64,000 nucleotides of DNA from Helicovermis profundi (lineage in GTDB: Bacteria > Bacillota > Clostridia > Peptostreptococcales > Acidaminobacteraceae): contig NZ_AP028654.1 in NCBI RefSeq assembly GCF_033097505.1, positions 636,001-700,000 on the forward strand, written 5' to 3'. The translations under genes and the position numbers were made by a program. The notes below the pieces were generated by a model, which saw nothing but the letters and a program-made list of their open reading frames with translations, was not told the origin of the DNA and did no database searches. This document shows, piece by piece, positions 19,544 through 27,502 of the stretch; the first letter of the stretch is position 1, and each line of letters opens with the position of its first letter.

Positions 19544-19969
19544 GAGACTTTAATTTGTTTGATTTAACAAATAGCCACACTCCAAATCCAAGTTCACCAA
19601 ATGTCATTGGAATCATAAATAACATATTTATAAGCCCTACTATATTTGAATACGATGGTATAATGATATGAAGCGTTTCAACAATTATATATCCGACGCC
19701 TCCAATAACTAGTAGTATAGATATTATTCTGGGTAGTTTTGTAGCTTTAAAGGTTAGTCCGAGAGCAATTAGATGACAACCAAATATTATAAGACCAAAT
19801 GACCAGATTGAATTGAATTTTTCTATTAAAGTGATTGCACTATAAGCAGTTCTTATATCAATGGTTTGAGATAGATATATAAGTTTACTAATAGCAAAAG
19901 TAAGAAATATTGAGTAAAGTAATCGAGTTATACCGACTATTTTTCCTTTTTTTGGATTAATTAAGCTTG
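19219..19969. repeat. 745-bp direct repeat, copy B
   Basis: This is the partner of 15903-16650. Its left edge abuts the IS1380-type remnant, which implicates an IS-linked rearrangement. Its right edge continues into the complete DUF4386 coding sequence. Confidence 0.9.
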
Positions 19970-20219
19970 ATATTTTGCATAAGCAGTAAGATAGTAAAAA
20001 ATCTAAAATTGCTATGATAATCCACCCTATGATTTCATATATAAATAGGTTTTTCATAGATATTAAATTTTCATATGTTTTCAGTGGATTGCTAACATTT
20101 ATTATAGTTCTATGTGCATATCCATATGAAAACATTGCTACAAGTGTCATAATTAAGAGGGATAGTCCTATAATTATCCCTAAGAATTTGTATTTTGAAT
20201 TTGATAAATTGTTTTTCAT
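19527..20219 (-). CDS. DUF4386 family membrane protein
   Basis: A 230-residue integral membrane protein with about six hydrophobic segments. It matches the DUF4386 family: an early GIIIGLSLLIMTL helix, the LFIYEIIGWIIIAILDFLL segment and the LKPVN-like turn SLINPKKGK. No enzymatic motif is visible. ATG 20219 has AGGTT upstream. The gene converges on the truncated crp copy and overlaps it by 17 bases, the same arrangement as the remnant pair at 15.6-16.6 kb. In related bacteria DUF4386 genes are often beside regulators and SDR genes, so the Crp-like protein may control it; this is inference. Confidence 0.8.
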   Translation of the reverse strand: MKNNLSNSKYKFLGIIIGLSLLIMTLVAMFSYGYAHRTIINVSNPLKTYENLISMKNLFIYEIIGWIIIAILDFLLSYCLCKISSLINPKKGKIVGITRLLYSIFLTFAISKLIYLSQTIDIRTAYSAITLIEKFNSIWSFGLIIFGCHLIALGLTFKATKLPRIISILLVIGGVGYIIVETLHIIIPSYSNIVGLINMLFMIPMTFGELGFGVWLFVKSNKLKSLFGAS

Positions 20220-20616
20220 TGTAACCTCCCAAAATGATATTGATTTATATGTTTATCATATTATTATTTTTGAATGGCTTCATTGACTTAAGTTAAGATT
20301 TAATGATATTTTATAAAAATATTAATAAATGCACCTAAACGCTAAAATATTGATGTTTAATAACTTAATAAAATAAAGGTACAAAAATAATGAATAAAAT
20401 GTCGAAAAAGTGGTATAAATAAAAATGACTAGCTAAGTAAATAAGTAAATAAATTTCTAGCTTTCAGAAAATCTGATACGTCGGAATAAAAGATACTGTA
20501 AAGTAGCCTATGAAAAAGCAAAAGGAATAAAAATTATAGAAAGACAATAAAAGAAGGTATAACAAGTAATGCTCTGAGTAAATAACAGCATAAAAAGAGC
20601 AAATAAAAATTTAAGT

Positions 20617-21536
20617 TTAAGACGAATTTTTTTCTTGCATGATAATAATAGTTTGTTGACCAAGAAAAATTAGTAGCTGCCATTTGCCTGGCATATTATT
20701 AGCCGAAGAAAGTTCTTCAACGTGATTAAGATATTTTTTACTAATATAACTATGAGGCCTTAAAAAGTTATAATAAGCAACCCAAAGAATGAGCGCCTTT
20801 TAAAGAATCATAGCCACAAGTAAGCGTGTAAGAAGTTTTGAAAGTACGATTTAAACGTTCAATCATTTGTTTGTAAGGTCTAAAAATTTTGGAAATTGGA
20901 TCAACGTTAGAAAGATCGATAACAGGAATGATATCAAAAGATTTATTTTCAATTAAATCAAACTGTTGAGCGGCTAAAGGATAAGCACTGTAAGCATCAG
21001 CAATGAATTTAAGATATTTAAGCCCAATCAGGAAGTTTAGAAAGATAGATGTTAAAAAAAAATATTAAACTCACGGTAAATATAGTGAACTTTATATTTA
21101 GATTTATCATAGTGAGAAATATTTTTGGAAAGTTTATTAAAATTTTTAAGATAGTAAGAACAATTATTATTTTTTCATTTATGAACGAAAAAAGATTTAC
21201 GACTTTTAACTTTTTCTAAAGTGTGATTACAATGAGGATAAAGAAGAGTAAGTGAGTTAGTAACATAGTTACCATTATTGGTATAAAGATAATCATGAGT
21301 AGCGCCGCATCGAGGGCACAAAATGTCCTTTGGAATAAAAACTTTGATTCTATGATTGATAGGTTTAATAGTCTTATTGTATTTAAATTTGTAGTATTCA
21401 ATCAAAAATAGATAATCTTGTTTATAGAATTTTAAAATAGTAGGAAGTACATCAGTTTTAAACTTTTGATATTTAGGGCTGAAAAATTCTTCATGTTTCC
21501 ATTGTTTAAATGGAGTTAACCTAATGATGACTCAAT
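20617..21536 (-). pseudogene. DDE transposase pseudogene (right IS copy)
   Basis: Read on the minus strand, the fragments follow in transposase order: KPINHRIKVFIPKDILCPRCG (a zinc-finger-like N-terminal segment), a degraded middle, then DIIPVIDLSNVDPISK, FRPYKQMIERLNRTFK and YNFLRPHSYISKKYL near the C-terminus. This is the layout of a DDE integrase-core transposase with a conserved RLNRTFK and glutamate region. Several frameshifts and stops interrupt it and no start codon remains. The IS family name is left open. Confidence 0.7.
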
Positions 21537-21570
21537 TATACTAAAAAAAGAGGAGTGTCGCTATATTTTT

Positions 21571-21599
21571 TTGAAACGTTTATATTTCAATGATTATAG
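21571..21599 (+). promoter_or_regulatory. Outward-facing promoter at the right IS end, reading into msrAB
   Basis: TTGAAA (21571-21576), 17 bases, then TTATAG (21594-21599), about 50 bases upstream of the msrAB start. It duplicates the promoter in front of the crp-like gene at 15449. Confidence 0.5.
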
Positions 21600-21653
21600 A
21601 TGAATTTGAAAGAAAAAAGTGTACACTACCAAAAAAATTGAGGAGGAGTAATT

Positions 21654-22817
21654 ATGAAAAAATATATTGTATTATTAGCAATTATAGTTGTTACTTCTTT
21701 ATTGGCCATTGGAATTAATATAAATGGTATTTATAATGGTTCAAATGAAAAATTGGAGGAAAAAACTATGAAAGATAAAAATGTAATAATAAAAGAAGAT
21801 ACTAAAATAAAAGTAAGTTCAAAGTTAAAAACGTCAAGTCTACCAATGAATCCCAACAATGACCTAGTATTTAATATAGATGATTTAAAAGATATATATC
21901 TTGCTGGTGGATGTTTTTGGGGTGTAGAAGCATATATGTCAAGAGTATATGGAGTTTATGATGTAAGTTCAGGATATGCAAATGGATTAACAGAAAATCC
22001 ATCATATGAGGATTTAATTTATAAGAACTCAGGACACGCAGAAACTGTTCATATAAAATATGATCCTTCCTTAGTTACACTTGAAACTCTATTAAATTAC
22101 TATTTTAAAATTATCGATCCGACTACTTTAAACCAGCAAGGCAACGACCGTGGACTTCAGTATAGAACTGGTATTTACTATACAGATAGTAAAGAATTAA
22201 AAACAATAAATGACAGAGTGAAAAAAGAGCAAACGCTTTATAGTGATCCTTTAGTCGTAGAAGTTTTACCTTTAAAGCAGTATTTTTTAGCAGAAGATTA
22301 CCATCAAGATTATCTTGATAAAAATCCAAGTGGATATTGTCATATTAATTTGAATACTGTAACAGAAGACCTTTCTAAACTTGAAATTCCCACTGACAAA
22401 GTCCTTAAAAAAAATCTAACAAAATTACAATATGATGTTACTCAAAATGGAGCTACTGAAAGAGCATTTGACAATGAATATTGGAATTTGAAAGAAAAGG
22501 GTATATACGTTGATATAGTAACTGGTGAACCTCTTTTTATATCAACAGATAAATATGATTCTGGAAGTGGATGGCCAAGTTTTACTAAAGCTATTTCTTT
22601 AGATATGGTGAAGCTCGTAGAAGACAATTCACTTTTTTCAAAACGAACTGAAATAAAAAGTAAAAAAGGAGATACTCATTTAGGTCATGTTTTTAACGAT
22701 GGTCCAATTGATAAAGGTGGATTAAGATATTGTGTTAACAGCGCGTCGCTTAAATTTATTCCAGTAGATAAGATGAAAGAAATGGGATTTGAAGAATATA
22801 TAGATTTGATTAAGTAA
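21654..22817 (+). CDS. msrAB: Peptide methionine sulfoxide reductase MsrA-MsrB fusion, membrane-anchored
   Basis: A bifunctional repair enzyme that reduces both S- and R-methionine sulfoxide in proteins. An N-terminal hydrophobic anchor or signal (residues 4-22) and a short linker precede the MsrA domain, with the catalytic GGCFWG (Cys87) and a further cysteine in GYCHINL (Cys229). The MsrB domain follows, with SGSGWPSF and the catalytic cysteine in [11 protein letters not shown] (Cys360). The two CxxC zinc pairs of many MsrB proteins are absent. The anchor implies action on exported proteins. GAGGAGG lies before the ATG, and a strong terminator follows the gene. It starts right after the decayed IS, whose end may supply its promoter. 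Confidence 0.92.
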   Translation: MKKYIVLLAIIVVTSLLAIGININGIYNGSNEKLEEKTMKDKNVIIKEDTKIKVSSKLKTSSLPMNPNNDLVFNIDDLKDIYLAGGCFWGVEAYMSRVYGVYDVSSGYANGLTENPSYEDLIYKNSGHAETVHIKYDPSLVTLETLLNYYFKIIDPTTLNQQGNDRGLQYRTGIYYTDSKELKTINDRVKKEQTLYSDPLVVEVLPLKQYFLAEDYHQDYLDKNPSGYCHINLNTVTEDLSKLEIPTDKVLKKNLTKLQYDVTQNGATERAFDNEYWNLKEKGIYVDIVTGEPLFISTDKYDSGSGWPSFTKAISLDMVKLVEDNSLFSKRTEIKSKKGDTHLGHVFNDGPIDKGGLRYCVNSASLKFIPVDKMKEMGFEEYIDLIK

Positions 22818-22860
22818 ATAATTTGCTCTTTAAGAGCAGTTTCAACTTAGAAAAATATTT

Positions 22861-22902
22861 AAAAGGTATATCACATAATTTAATTGTGATATACCTTTTT
22901 TA
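22861..22902 (+). terminator. Intrinsic terminator after msrAB
   Basis: A perfect 15-bp stem, AAAAGGTATATCACA (22861-22875) with 22885-22899, followed by T residues. A smaller hairpin (TGCTCTTTAAGAGCA) lies just upstream near 22824. The flanking A-run could also serve the convergent gene. Confidence 0.9.
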
Positions 22903-22912
22903 GAAAATAGAA

Positions 22913-23320
22913 TTATAATATGAAAATTACTTCATAAGCAATAGAGGATAAATAAGCTAGTAATAAAAATATATTGATAATTTTCTTATAAATCGATTTT
23001 TTAAGTTTCATTGTTCCAAGATATATTAATACATATATATTCATTGATACTAGAGGCAATTCTCCACTTAATATTGACTCATATCCAGTAATTAATAGAA
23101 ATATAGCTACTAAATAAGATAAAGATAGATATATAAATCTATAATTTCTATTTTGCTCTTTTTTTCTAAAGTGTAATAAAATAGAGTATATTAAATCAAT
23201 TAATATAATTGTAATTATAATCATATTAAGCTTAAAATTTAGTAGCAATATATTGGGAAAATACAATAAAAAATGCATATTACACTTATTATTATAAATA
23301 TTTATATGCAATGTTGTCAA
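22913..23320 (-). CDS. Small hypothetical membrane protein
   Basis: An open frame of up to 135 residues with about four hydrophobic segments and a charged HFRKKEQNRNY loop. It is not recognised. The start is uncertain: ATG codons lie at 23320, 23278 and 23224, and none has a good ribosome site; the methionine before IIITIILIDL is plausible. It shares the 3' terminator region with msrAB in convergent orientation. It could be an integral membrane protein of unknown role or a non-genic frame, since the local sequence is extremely AT-rich. Confidence 0.4.
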   Translation of the reverse strand: MTTLHINIYNNKCNMHFLLYFPNILLLNFKLNMIIITIILIDLIYSILLHFRKKEQNRNYRFIYLSLSYLVAIFLLITGYESILSGELPLVSMNIYVLIYLGTMKLKKSIYKKIINIFLLLAYLSSIAYEVIFIL

Positions 23321-23412
23321 TATATTGTAATTAAATCGAAATAATTAGAATCAATATCAAATTGGATTGAAATAAATAGTTGAATTGAGAAAAGTTGAAT
23401 AATTTGTTTCGT

Positions 23413-23480
23413 TTGACATAAAGTATTATTCAATATAAAATTAACTTAATATAGATTTAGTTAATTTGTATTAAGTTAAT
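23413..23480 (+). promoter_or_regulatory. Promoter and 12-bp inverted-repeat operator upstream of the AAA ATPase
   Basis: TTGACA (23413-23418) and TATAAA (23434-23439) are followed directly by a perfect inverted repeat, ATTAACTTAATA (23440-23451) and TATTAAGTTAAT (23469-23480), with a 17-base spacer. The position over the transcription start suggests a repressor site. Confidence 0.55.
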
Positions 23481-23563
23481 ATACATTAAGATGTGTTCAA
23501 ATTGCACTAATCAAGTATTTCTAAGATAAAAATATTTAATGATAAAGAAAGCCGGAGGTTAAT

Positions 23564-24964
23564 ATGTTTATAGGAAGAGATTATGAAATTAATAAATTAT
23601 ATAAATTATATAATGAAAACAAATTTGAATGTATTGTTATGTATGGTAGAAGAAGAGTTGGTAAAACACGTTTAATTACAGAATTTTGTAGAGGGAAAAA
23701 TACTATTTTTTATGTTGGTGAAGAGCATAATGATAAATTATCACTTAAAAAGTTTTCAATCCAAATAATGGAACATTATAATCTTAATGAATTTACACCT
23801 GAATTTGAATCATTTGATACTGCATTTAGATTTATTGGTGAAAAAGCTAAAACTAAAAGAACAATCTTAGTTCTTGATGAATTTCCTTATATGGTGTCTT
23901 CAAATAAAAGTATTCTATCAATACTACAGAATAATATAGATCATCATTTAATAAATACAAAATTATTTTTAATTATATGTGGTTCGTCAATAAGTTTTAT
24001 GGAAAATGAAGTTCTTTCACATAAAAGTCCTTTATTTGGTCGTAGAACAGCTCAATTTATGATATCTCCTTTAGATTTTTTTGATTCAATAAAATTTTTT
24101 AAAAATTATTCAAATGAAGATAAAATGAAGTCCTATAGCGTTTTGGGTGGAGTACCACAATATCTATTACAATTTGATAGTAATAAGTCATTTGATTACA
24201 ATATGATAAATAAATTATACGATAAATCTTCTTATTTATATATGGAAGTAGAATTATTATTAAAACAAGAATTAGTTAATCCTATTGTATATAAAAGTAT
24301 AATCGAAGCAATAGCAGATGGTTCAAGTAAATTAAATGAAATATCAACCAAAATTGGAGAAACAACATCAAAAACTTCTATATATATTAAATCACTTTTA
24401 GAGTTAAAAATAATTCAGAAGTTAGTTCCTATTACAGAAAAATCAAATTCAAGAAAAACCTTATATAATATCTGTGATAATTTTTATAGTTTTTATTATA
24501 AATATGTCGCGAAGTATATATCAGCTATTGAACAAGAAATGGGCGAGTATATATATATAGAAAAAGTAAATCATAAATTCTATGAACACCAAGGCTATGT
24601 ATTTGAAGAAATTTGTAAGGATTATTTATCTAGAAAAAATAAGAAATCTGAATTACCTTTTATAATATTTAAATTGGGTAAATGGTGGGGGAATAACCCT
24701 ATTAAAAAGAAACAAGAAGAAATTGATATTGTTGGATTTGGTGAAGATAAAACTTTATTTGCAGAATGTAAATATACAAATGAAAAAGTTGGAATTAGTA
24801 TTTATGAAAAATTAGTTGAACGGTCAAATTTAATAAATAGTAAAGATTCGTATTATTATATATTTTCAAAAAACGGCTTTAATGAATCTTTATTGAAACT
24901 AGAAAAAAATATTAATAATTTGACACTAGTAACCCTAGACATAATGATAAAGGAATTTGAATAG
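23564..24964 (+). CDS. AAA ATPase (archaeal-type ATPase) with DUF234/PD-(D/E)XK-like C-terminal domain
   Basis: A 466-residue protein. The N-terminal P-loop GRRRVGKT (about residues 29-36) and Walker B LVLDEFPYM (about 104-112) belong to the archaeal-type AAA ATPase group. A winged-helix-like segment follows (about 245-300, LNEISTKIGETTSKTSIYI). The C-terminal DUF234 region (about 340-460) contains EEIDIVGFGED and then FAECKYT, the spacing of a PD-(D/E)XK nuclease core (Asp, then Glu-x-Lys). GGAGG precedes the ATG. The family is widespread in archaea and anaerobes, often as solitary genes near mobile DNA, and its role is not established. It stands alone here, with its own promoter-operator. 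Confidence 0.8.
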   Translation: MFIGRDYEINKLYKLYNENKFECIVMYGRRRVGKTRLITEFCRGKNTIFYVGEEHNDKLSLKKFSIQIMEHYNLNEFTPEFESFDTAFRFIGEKAKTKRTILVLDEFPYMVSSNKSILSILQNNIDHHLINTKLFLIICGSSISFMENEVLSHKSPLFGRRTAQFMISPLDFFDSIKFFKNYSNEDKMKSYSVLGGVPQYLLQFDSNKSFDYNMINKLYDKSSYLYMEVELLLKQELVNPIVYKSIIEAIADGSSKLNEISTKIGETTSKTSIYIKSLLELKIIQKLVPITEKSNSRKTLYNICDNFYSFYYKYVAKYISAIEQEMGEYIYIEKVNHKFYEHQGYVFEEICKDYLSRKNKKSELPFIIFKLGKWWGNNPIKKKQEEIDIVGFGEDKTLFAECKYTNEKVGISIYEKLVERSNLINSKDSYYYIFSKNGFNESLLKLEKNINNLTLVTLDIMIKEFE

Positions 24965-25042
24965 TGAAAGTCATATAATTAATAATATTAATTTTAAGTA
25001 AAATACTTAAAATATATTGTTAATTATTTTTTTATATTCTAT

Positions 25043-25117
25043 TTGACAAATATATTAATCTAATATATTATTAAGTAAACATAAGTTTAAAATTAATCTT
25101 TTGTTTACTTAATAATA
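25043..25117 (+). promoter_or_regulatory. Promoter with 15-bp palindromic operator for the pseudouridine genes
   Basis: TTGACA (25043-25048), a 17-base spacer and TATTAT (25066-25071). The -10 lies inside the left arm of a perfect inverted repeat, TATTATTAAGTAAAC (25066-25080) and GTTTACTTAATAATA (25103-25117). It ends about 20 bases before the psuK start, as expected for an operator or a leader hairpin. Confidence 0.6.
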
Positions 25118-25137
25118 TATGTAAAGGTGGTGGAAAA

Positions 25138-26217
25138 TTGACTAATAGAGAAAAAGAAATCTATAATCTTATTTTAAAAAATCCTATGATTTCTCAAAAG
25201 GAAATTGCTGAAAAGCTTGGTATTCAAAGGTCTTCAGTTGGAGTTCAAATTTCAAACCTTATAAAAAAGGGAAAACTTAAAGGAAAAGGATATATTGTTA
25301 ATGAAGAAGATTATATTGTCGTTATTGGAGGATCTAATATTGATCTTCAAGGAACGTCATTAGAAAAATTGGTTTATGAAGATTCTAATCCAGGCTATGT
25401 TACTATGTCACTCGGCGGAGTTGCACGAAATATTGCAGAAAATATGGCTAGACTTGGCTTAAATATTAAGCTAATTTCTGTTGTTGGCGATGATTTATAT
25501 GGCAAAAAGATTATTGAAGAATCTAAACTAACTGGCATAAATATGGATGAAGTGATTATCTCTAAAAATAGTCCTACTTCAACTTACCTATCAATTCTTG
25601 ATAATTCTGGTGATATGAAGCTCGCTATTAATGCTAGTGATATTATTTCAAATGTAGATATTGATTATATTAAAAGTAATAATACATTAATTAAAAATGC
25701 TAGATGTATTGTGCTTGATACTAATTTAGATGAAAATGTTTTAGATTTTATTTTTGATGAATTTTCAAATAAAGATATTTTTGTTGACACTGTTTCTTCT
25801 ATTAAAGCTTTAAAGTTAATTAAAAATTTAAAATATATTAATACTCTAAAGCCTAATAAAATTGAAGCTGAAATATTAACAGGCATAAAAATTACTGATG
25901 AAGTTTCTTTAAATAAAGCAGTAGATTCTTTGCATGAAAAAGGCGTAAAAAATGTTTATCTTAGTATGGGAAAAGATGGGGTAATATTTTCAAATTCAGT
26001 AGAAAGAAAAAAATATAGTAATTATGAAAGTAAATTAGTTAGTGCAACTGGTGCGGGTGACGCTTTTATGGCTGGTATCGTTTATAGTTATATTAAACAT
26101 AGTTTTAATAGTAGTACTTTATACGGACTTGCAATGGCATCTATGGCAATTAATACTAAAGAAACAATTAATAGAGATATTACTTCTGAAAAAATAGAAA
26201 AAATTGTTTTAAAATAA
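25138..26217 (+). CDS. psuK: Pseudouridine kinase (PfkB family) with N-terminal winged helix-turn-helix
   Basis: This protein phosphorylates pseudouridine to pseudouridine 5'-phosphate for the following glycosidase. Residues 1-58 form a winged helix ([20 protein letters not shown]), and the rest is a PfkB carbohydrate kinase with GGSNIDL at its start, a glycine pair region [17 protein letters not shown] and the catalytic SATGAGDAF near the C-terminus. The function call rests on the adjacent psuG. The start is TTG at 25138, 7 bases after AGGTGG. The DNA-binding domain fused to the kinase, together with the palindrome just upstream, suggests that the protein also regulates its own operon. Confidence 0.85.
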   Translation: MTNREKEIYNLILKNPMISQKEIAEKLGIQRSSVGVQISNLIKKGKLKGKGYIVNEEDYIVVIGGSNIDLQGTSLEKLVYEDSNPGYVTMSLGGVARNIAENMARLGLNIKLISVVGDDLYGKKIIEESKLTGINMDEVIISKNSPTSTYLSILDNSGDMKLAINASDIISNVDIDYIKSNNTLIKNARCIVLDTNLDENVLDFIFDEFSNKDIFVDTVSSIKALKLIKNLKYINTLKPNKIEAEILTGIKITDEVSLNKAVDSLHEKGVKNVYLSMGKDGVIFSNSVERKKYSNYESKLVSATGAGDAFMAGIVYSYIKHSFNSSTLYGLAMASMAINTKETINRDITSEKIEKIVLK

Positions 26218-26257
26218 TATATATATACGCGTAAAACGCGAATGGGAGATGAATATA

Positions 26258-27187
26258 ATGAATAAAGAATTATTAAAAGAATACTTAGATATTAATCCAG
26301 AGGTTGAAAAAGCTTTAAAAGAAGGTAGACCAGTAGTAGCACTTGAATCAACTATTATTGCTCACGGTATGCCGTACCCTAAAAATGTTGAAACTGCAAG
26401 AAAAGTTGAAGATATAATAAGAGCAAAAGGTGCAGTTCCTGCAACTATTGGGATTATTAAGGGTAGGCTTAAAGCTGGTCTTACTGATGAAGAAATTGAA
26501 TATATGGGAAAAGAAAAAGATATTAAAAAAGTTTCAAGACGTGATATTCCATTTATAGTTTCAAATAAATTAGATGGTGCTACTACTGTGGCGTCTACAA
26601 TGATTATTTCAGAACTCGCTGGCATTAAAGTATTTGTAACTGGTGGAATTGGTGGTGTTCATAGAGGCGGAGAAAATACTTTTGATATTTCTGCAGATTT
26701 ACAAGAACTTTCAAATACAAATGTTGCAGTAGTTTGTGCAGGAGCAAAATCAATTTTAGATATTAATTTAACTCTTGAATATTTAGAGACTTATGGAGTT
26801 ACTGTTGTTGGATATAAAACTGATGAATTCCCAGCTTTCTATACAAGAAAAAGTGGATTTGGAGTAGACTATAAAGTTGATAGCGCTTTGGAAATTGCAA
26901 AAGCATTAAAAGCAAAATGGGATTTAGGTCTTGAAGGTGGAATGGTTATTGGAAATCCAATCCCTAAAGAATTTGAAATGGATTACGATACTATTAGTGG
27001 TGCAATTGAAAAAGCGCTAATTGAATTAAAAGAAAATAATATAAAAGGTAAAGAAACTACTCCATTTTTACTTGCAAAAGTAAAAGAACTTACTTCTGGA
27101 GACAGTTTAGATTCGAATATTGAACTTGTTTATAACAATGCTAGAGTAGGCACAGACATTGCAATTGAATACGCTTCATTGAAATAG
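26258..27187 (+). CDS. psuG: Pseudouridine-5'-phosphate glycosidase
   Basis: PsuG splits pseudouridine 5'-phosphate into uracil and ribose 5-phosphate. Family stretches are clear: [16 protein letters not shown] near residue 28, [26 protein letters not shown], and [19 protein letters not shown] with the conserved catalytic region. The length is 309 residues from the ATG at 26258, which lies 9 bases after GGGAG; an ATG at 26249 is too close to that site. It follows psuK by 40 bases, with a small CGCG...CGCG hairpin between. The ribose phosphate produced can feed the transketolase encoded next. Confidence 0.93.
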   Translation: MNKELLKEYLDINPEVEKALKEGRPVVALESTIIAHGMPYPKNVETARKVEDIIRAKGAVPATIGIIKGRLKAGLTDEEIEYMGKEKDIKKVSRRDIPFIVSNKLDGATTVASTMIISELAGIKVFVTGGIGGVHRGGENTFDISADLQELSNTNVAVVCAGAKSILDINLTLEYLETYGVTVVGYKTDEFPAFYTRKSGFGVDYKVDSALEIAKALKAKWDLGLEGGMVIGNPIPKEFEMDYDTISGAIEKALIELKENNIKGKETTPFLLAKVKELTSGDSLDSNIELVYNNARVGTDIAIEYASLK

Positions 27188-27262
27188 ATGTGTACAATGT
27201 GTGTAGAAATAATTAAGAAATGATGAATAAAAAATAAAATTATTAAATTTTCAAAATAAGTA

Positions 27263-27291
27263 TTGACATATTAAAACAAAGGTGTTAGGAT
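27263..27291 (+). promoter_or_regulatory. Extended -10 promoter of the candidate small RNA
   Basis: TTGACA (27263-27268), exactly 17 bases, then TAGGAT (27286-27291) preceded by TGT, giving an extended -10. Transcription would start near 27298, with no open reading frame downstream before the terminator. Confidence 0.65.
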
Positions 27292-27297
27292 TGTCAA

Positions 27298-27446
27298 TGT
27301 TGAGTGTTGATAAACAATTACTTAACAAAGACAACTCGATTCGCGAGAAATAACACTACATTTATTCCCCCTTAATAATAAATGTAATGTAAAAATTAAT
27401 TAATCCTATATATTAAATTTTTATTTAATATATAGGATTTTTTTTT
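27298..27446 (+). ncRNA. Candidate small RNA with an exposed C-rich loop
   Basis: Between psuG and tkt there is a complete noncoding transcription unit of about 150 bases with its own promoter. A long-range pairing AGTGTT (27303-27308) with AACACT (27352-27357) encloses a small CTCG/CGAG hairpin. Next comes a perfect 9-bp hairpin (27358-27366 with 27377-27385) whose loop is CCCCCTTAAT. A 15-bp terminator closes it. C-rich single-stranded loops that pair with Shine-Dalgarno sequences are a known feature of Bacillota regulatory RNAs. It could instead be a leader of tkt or an unrecognised riboswitch, but the terminator argues for a separate RNA. Confidence 0.5.
27403..27446 (+). terminator. Intrinsic terminator of the candidate small RNA
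   Basis: A perfect 15-bp stem, ATCCTATATATTAAA (27403-27417) with 27424-27438, followed by nine T residues. It lies 57 bases before tkt, so tkt transcription must read through or start after it. Confidence 0.85.
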
Positions 27447-27502
27447 ATATTTTTAGGGTATAGACTAAAAGAAGATAAGATTTTAATAAATGGAGGTGCA
27501 AA

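Larger units (their letters stand above)
20488..21640 (-). mobile_element. Decayed insertion sequence, right copy
   Basis: An element of about 1.15 kb on the minus strand. It shares its outer 5' end (21536-21640) and its 3' hairpin region (near 20488) with the left copy at 15084-15500. The coding part is degraded by frameshifts and stops. About 115 bases containing the transposase ribosome site and start codon, which are present in the left copy, are missing near 21536. Terminal repeats could not be defined. The stretch 20290-20487 shows no gene. Confidence 0.7.

Noticed and set aside
20014-20286. Plus-strand frame of 90 codons
   Set aside because: It is antisense to the start of DUF4386 and reflects its hydrophobic codons.
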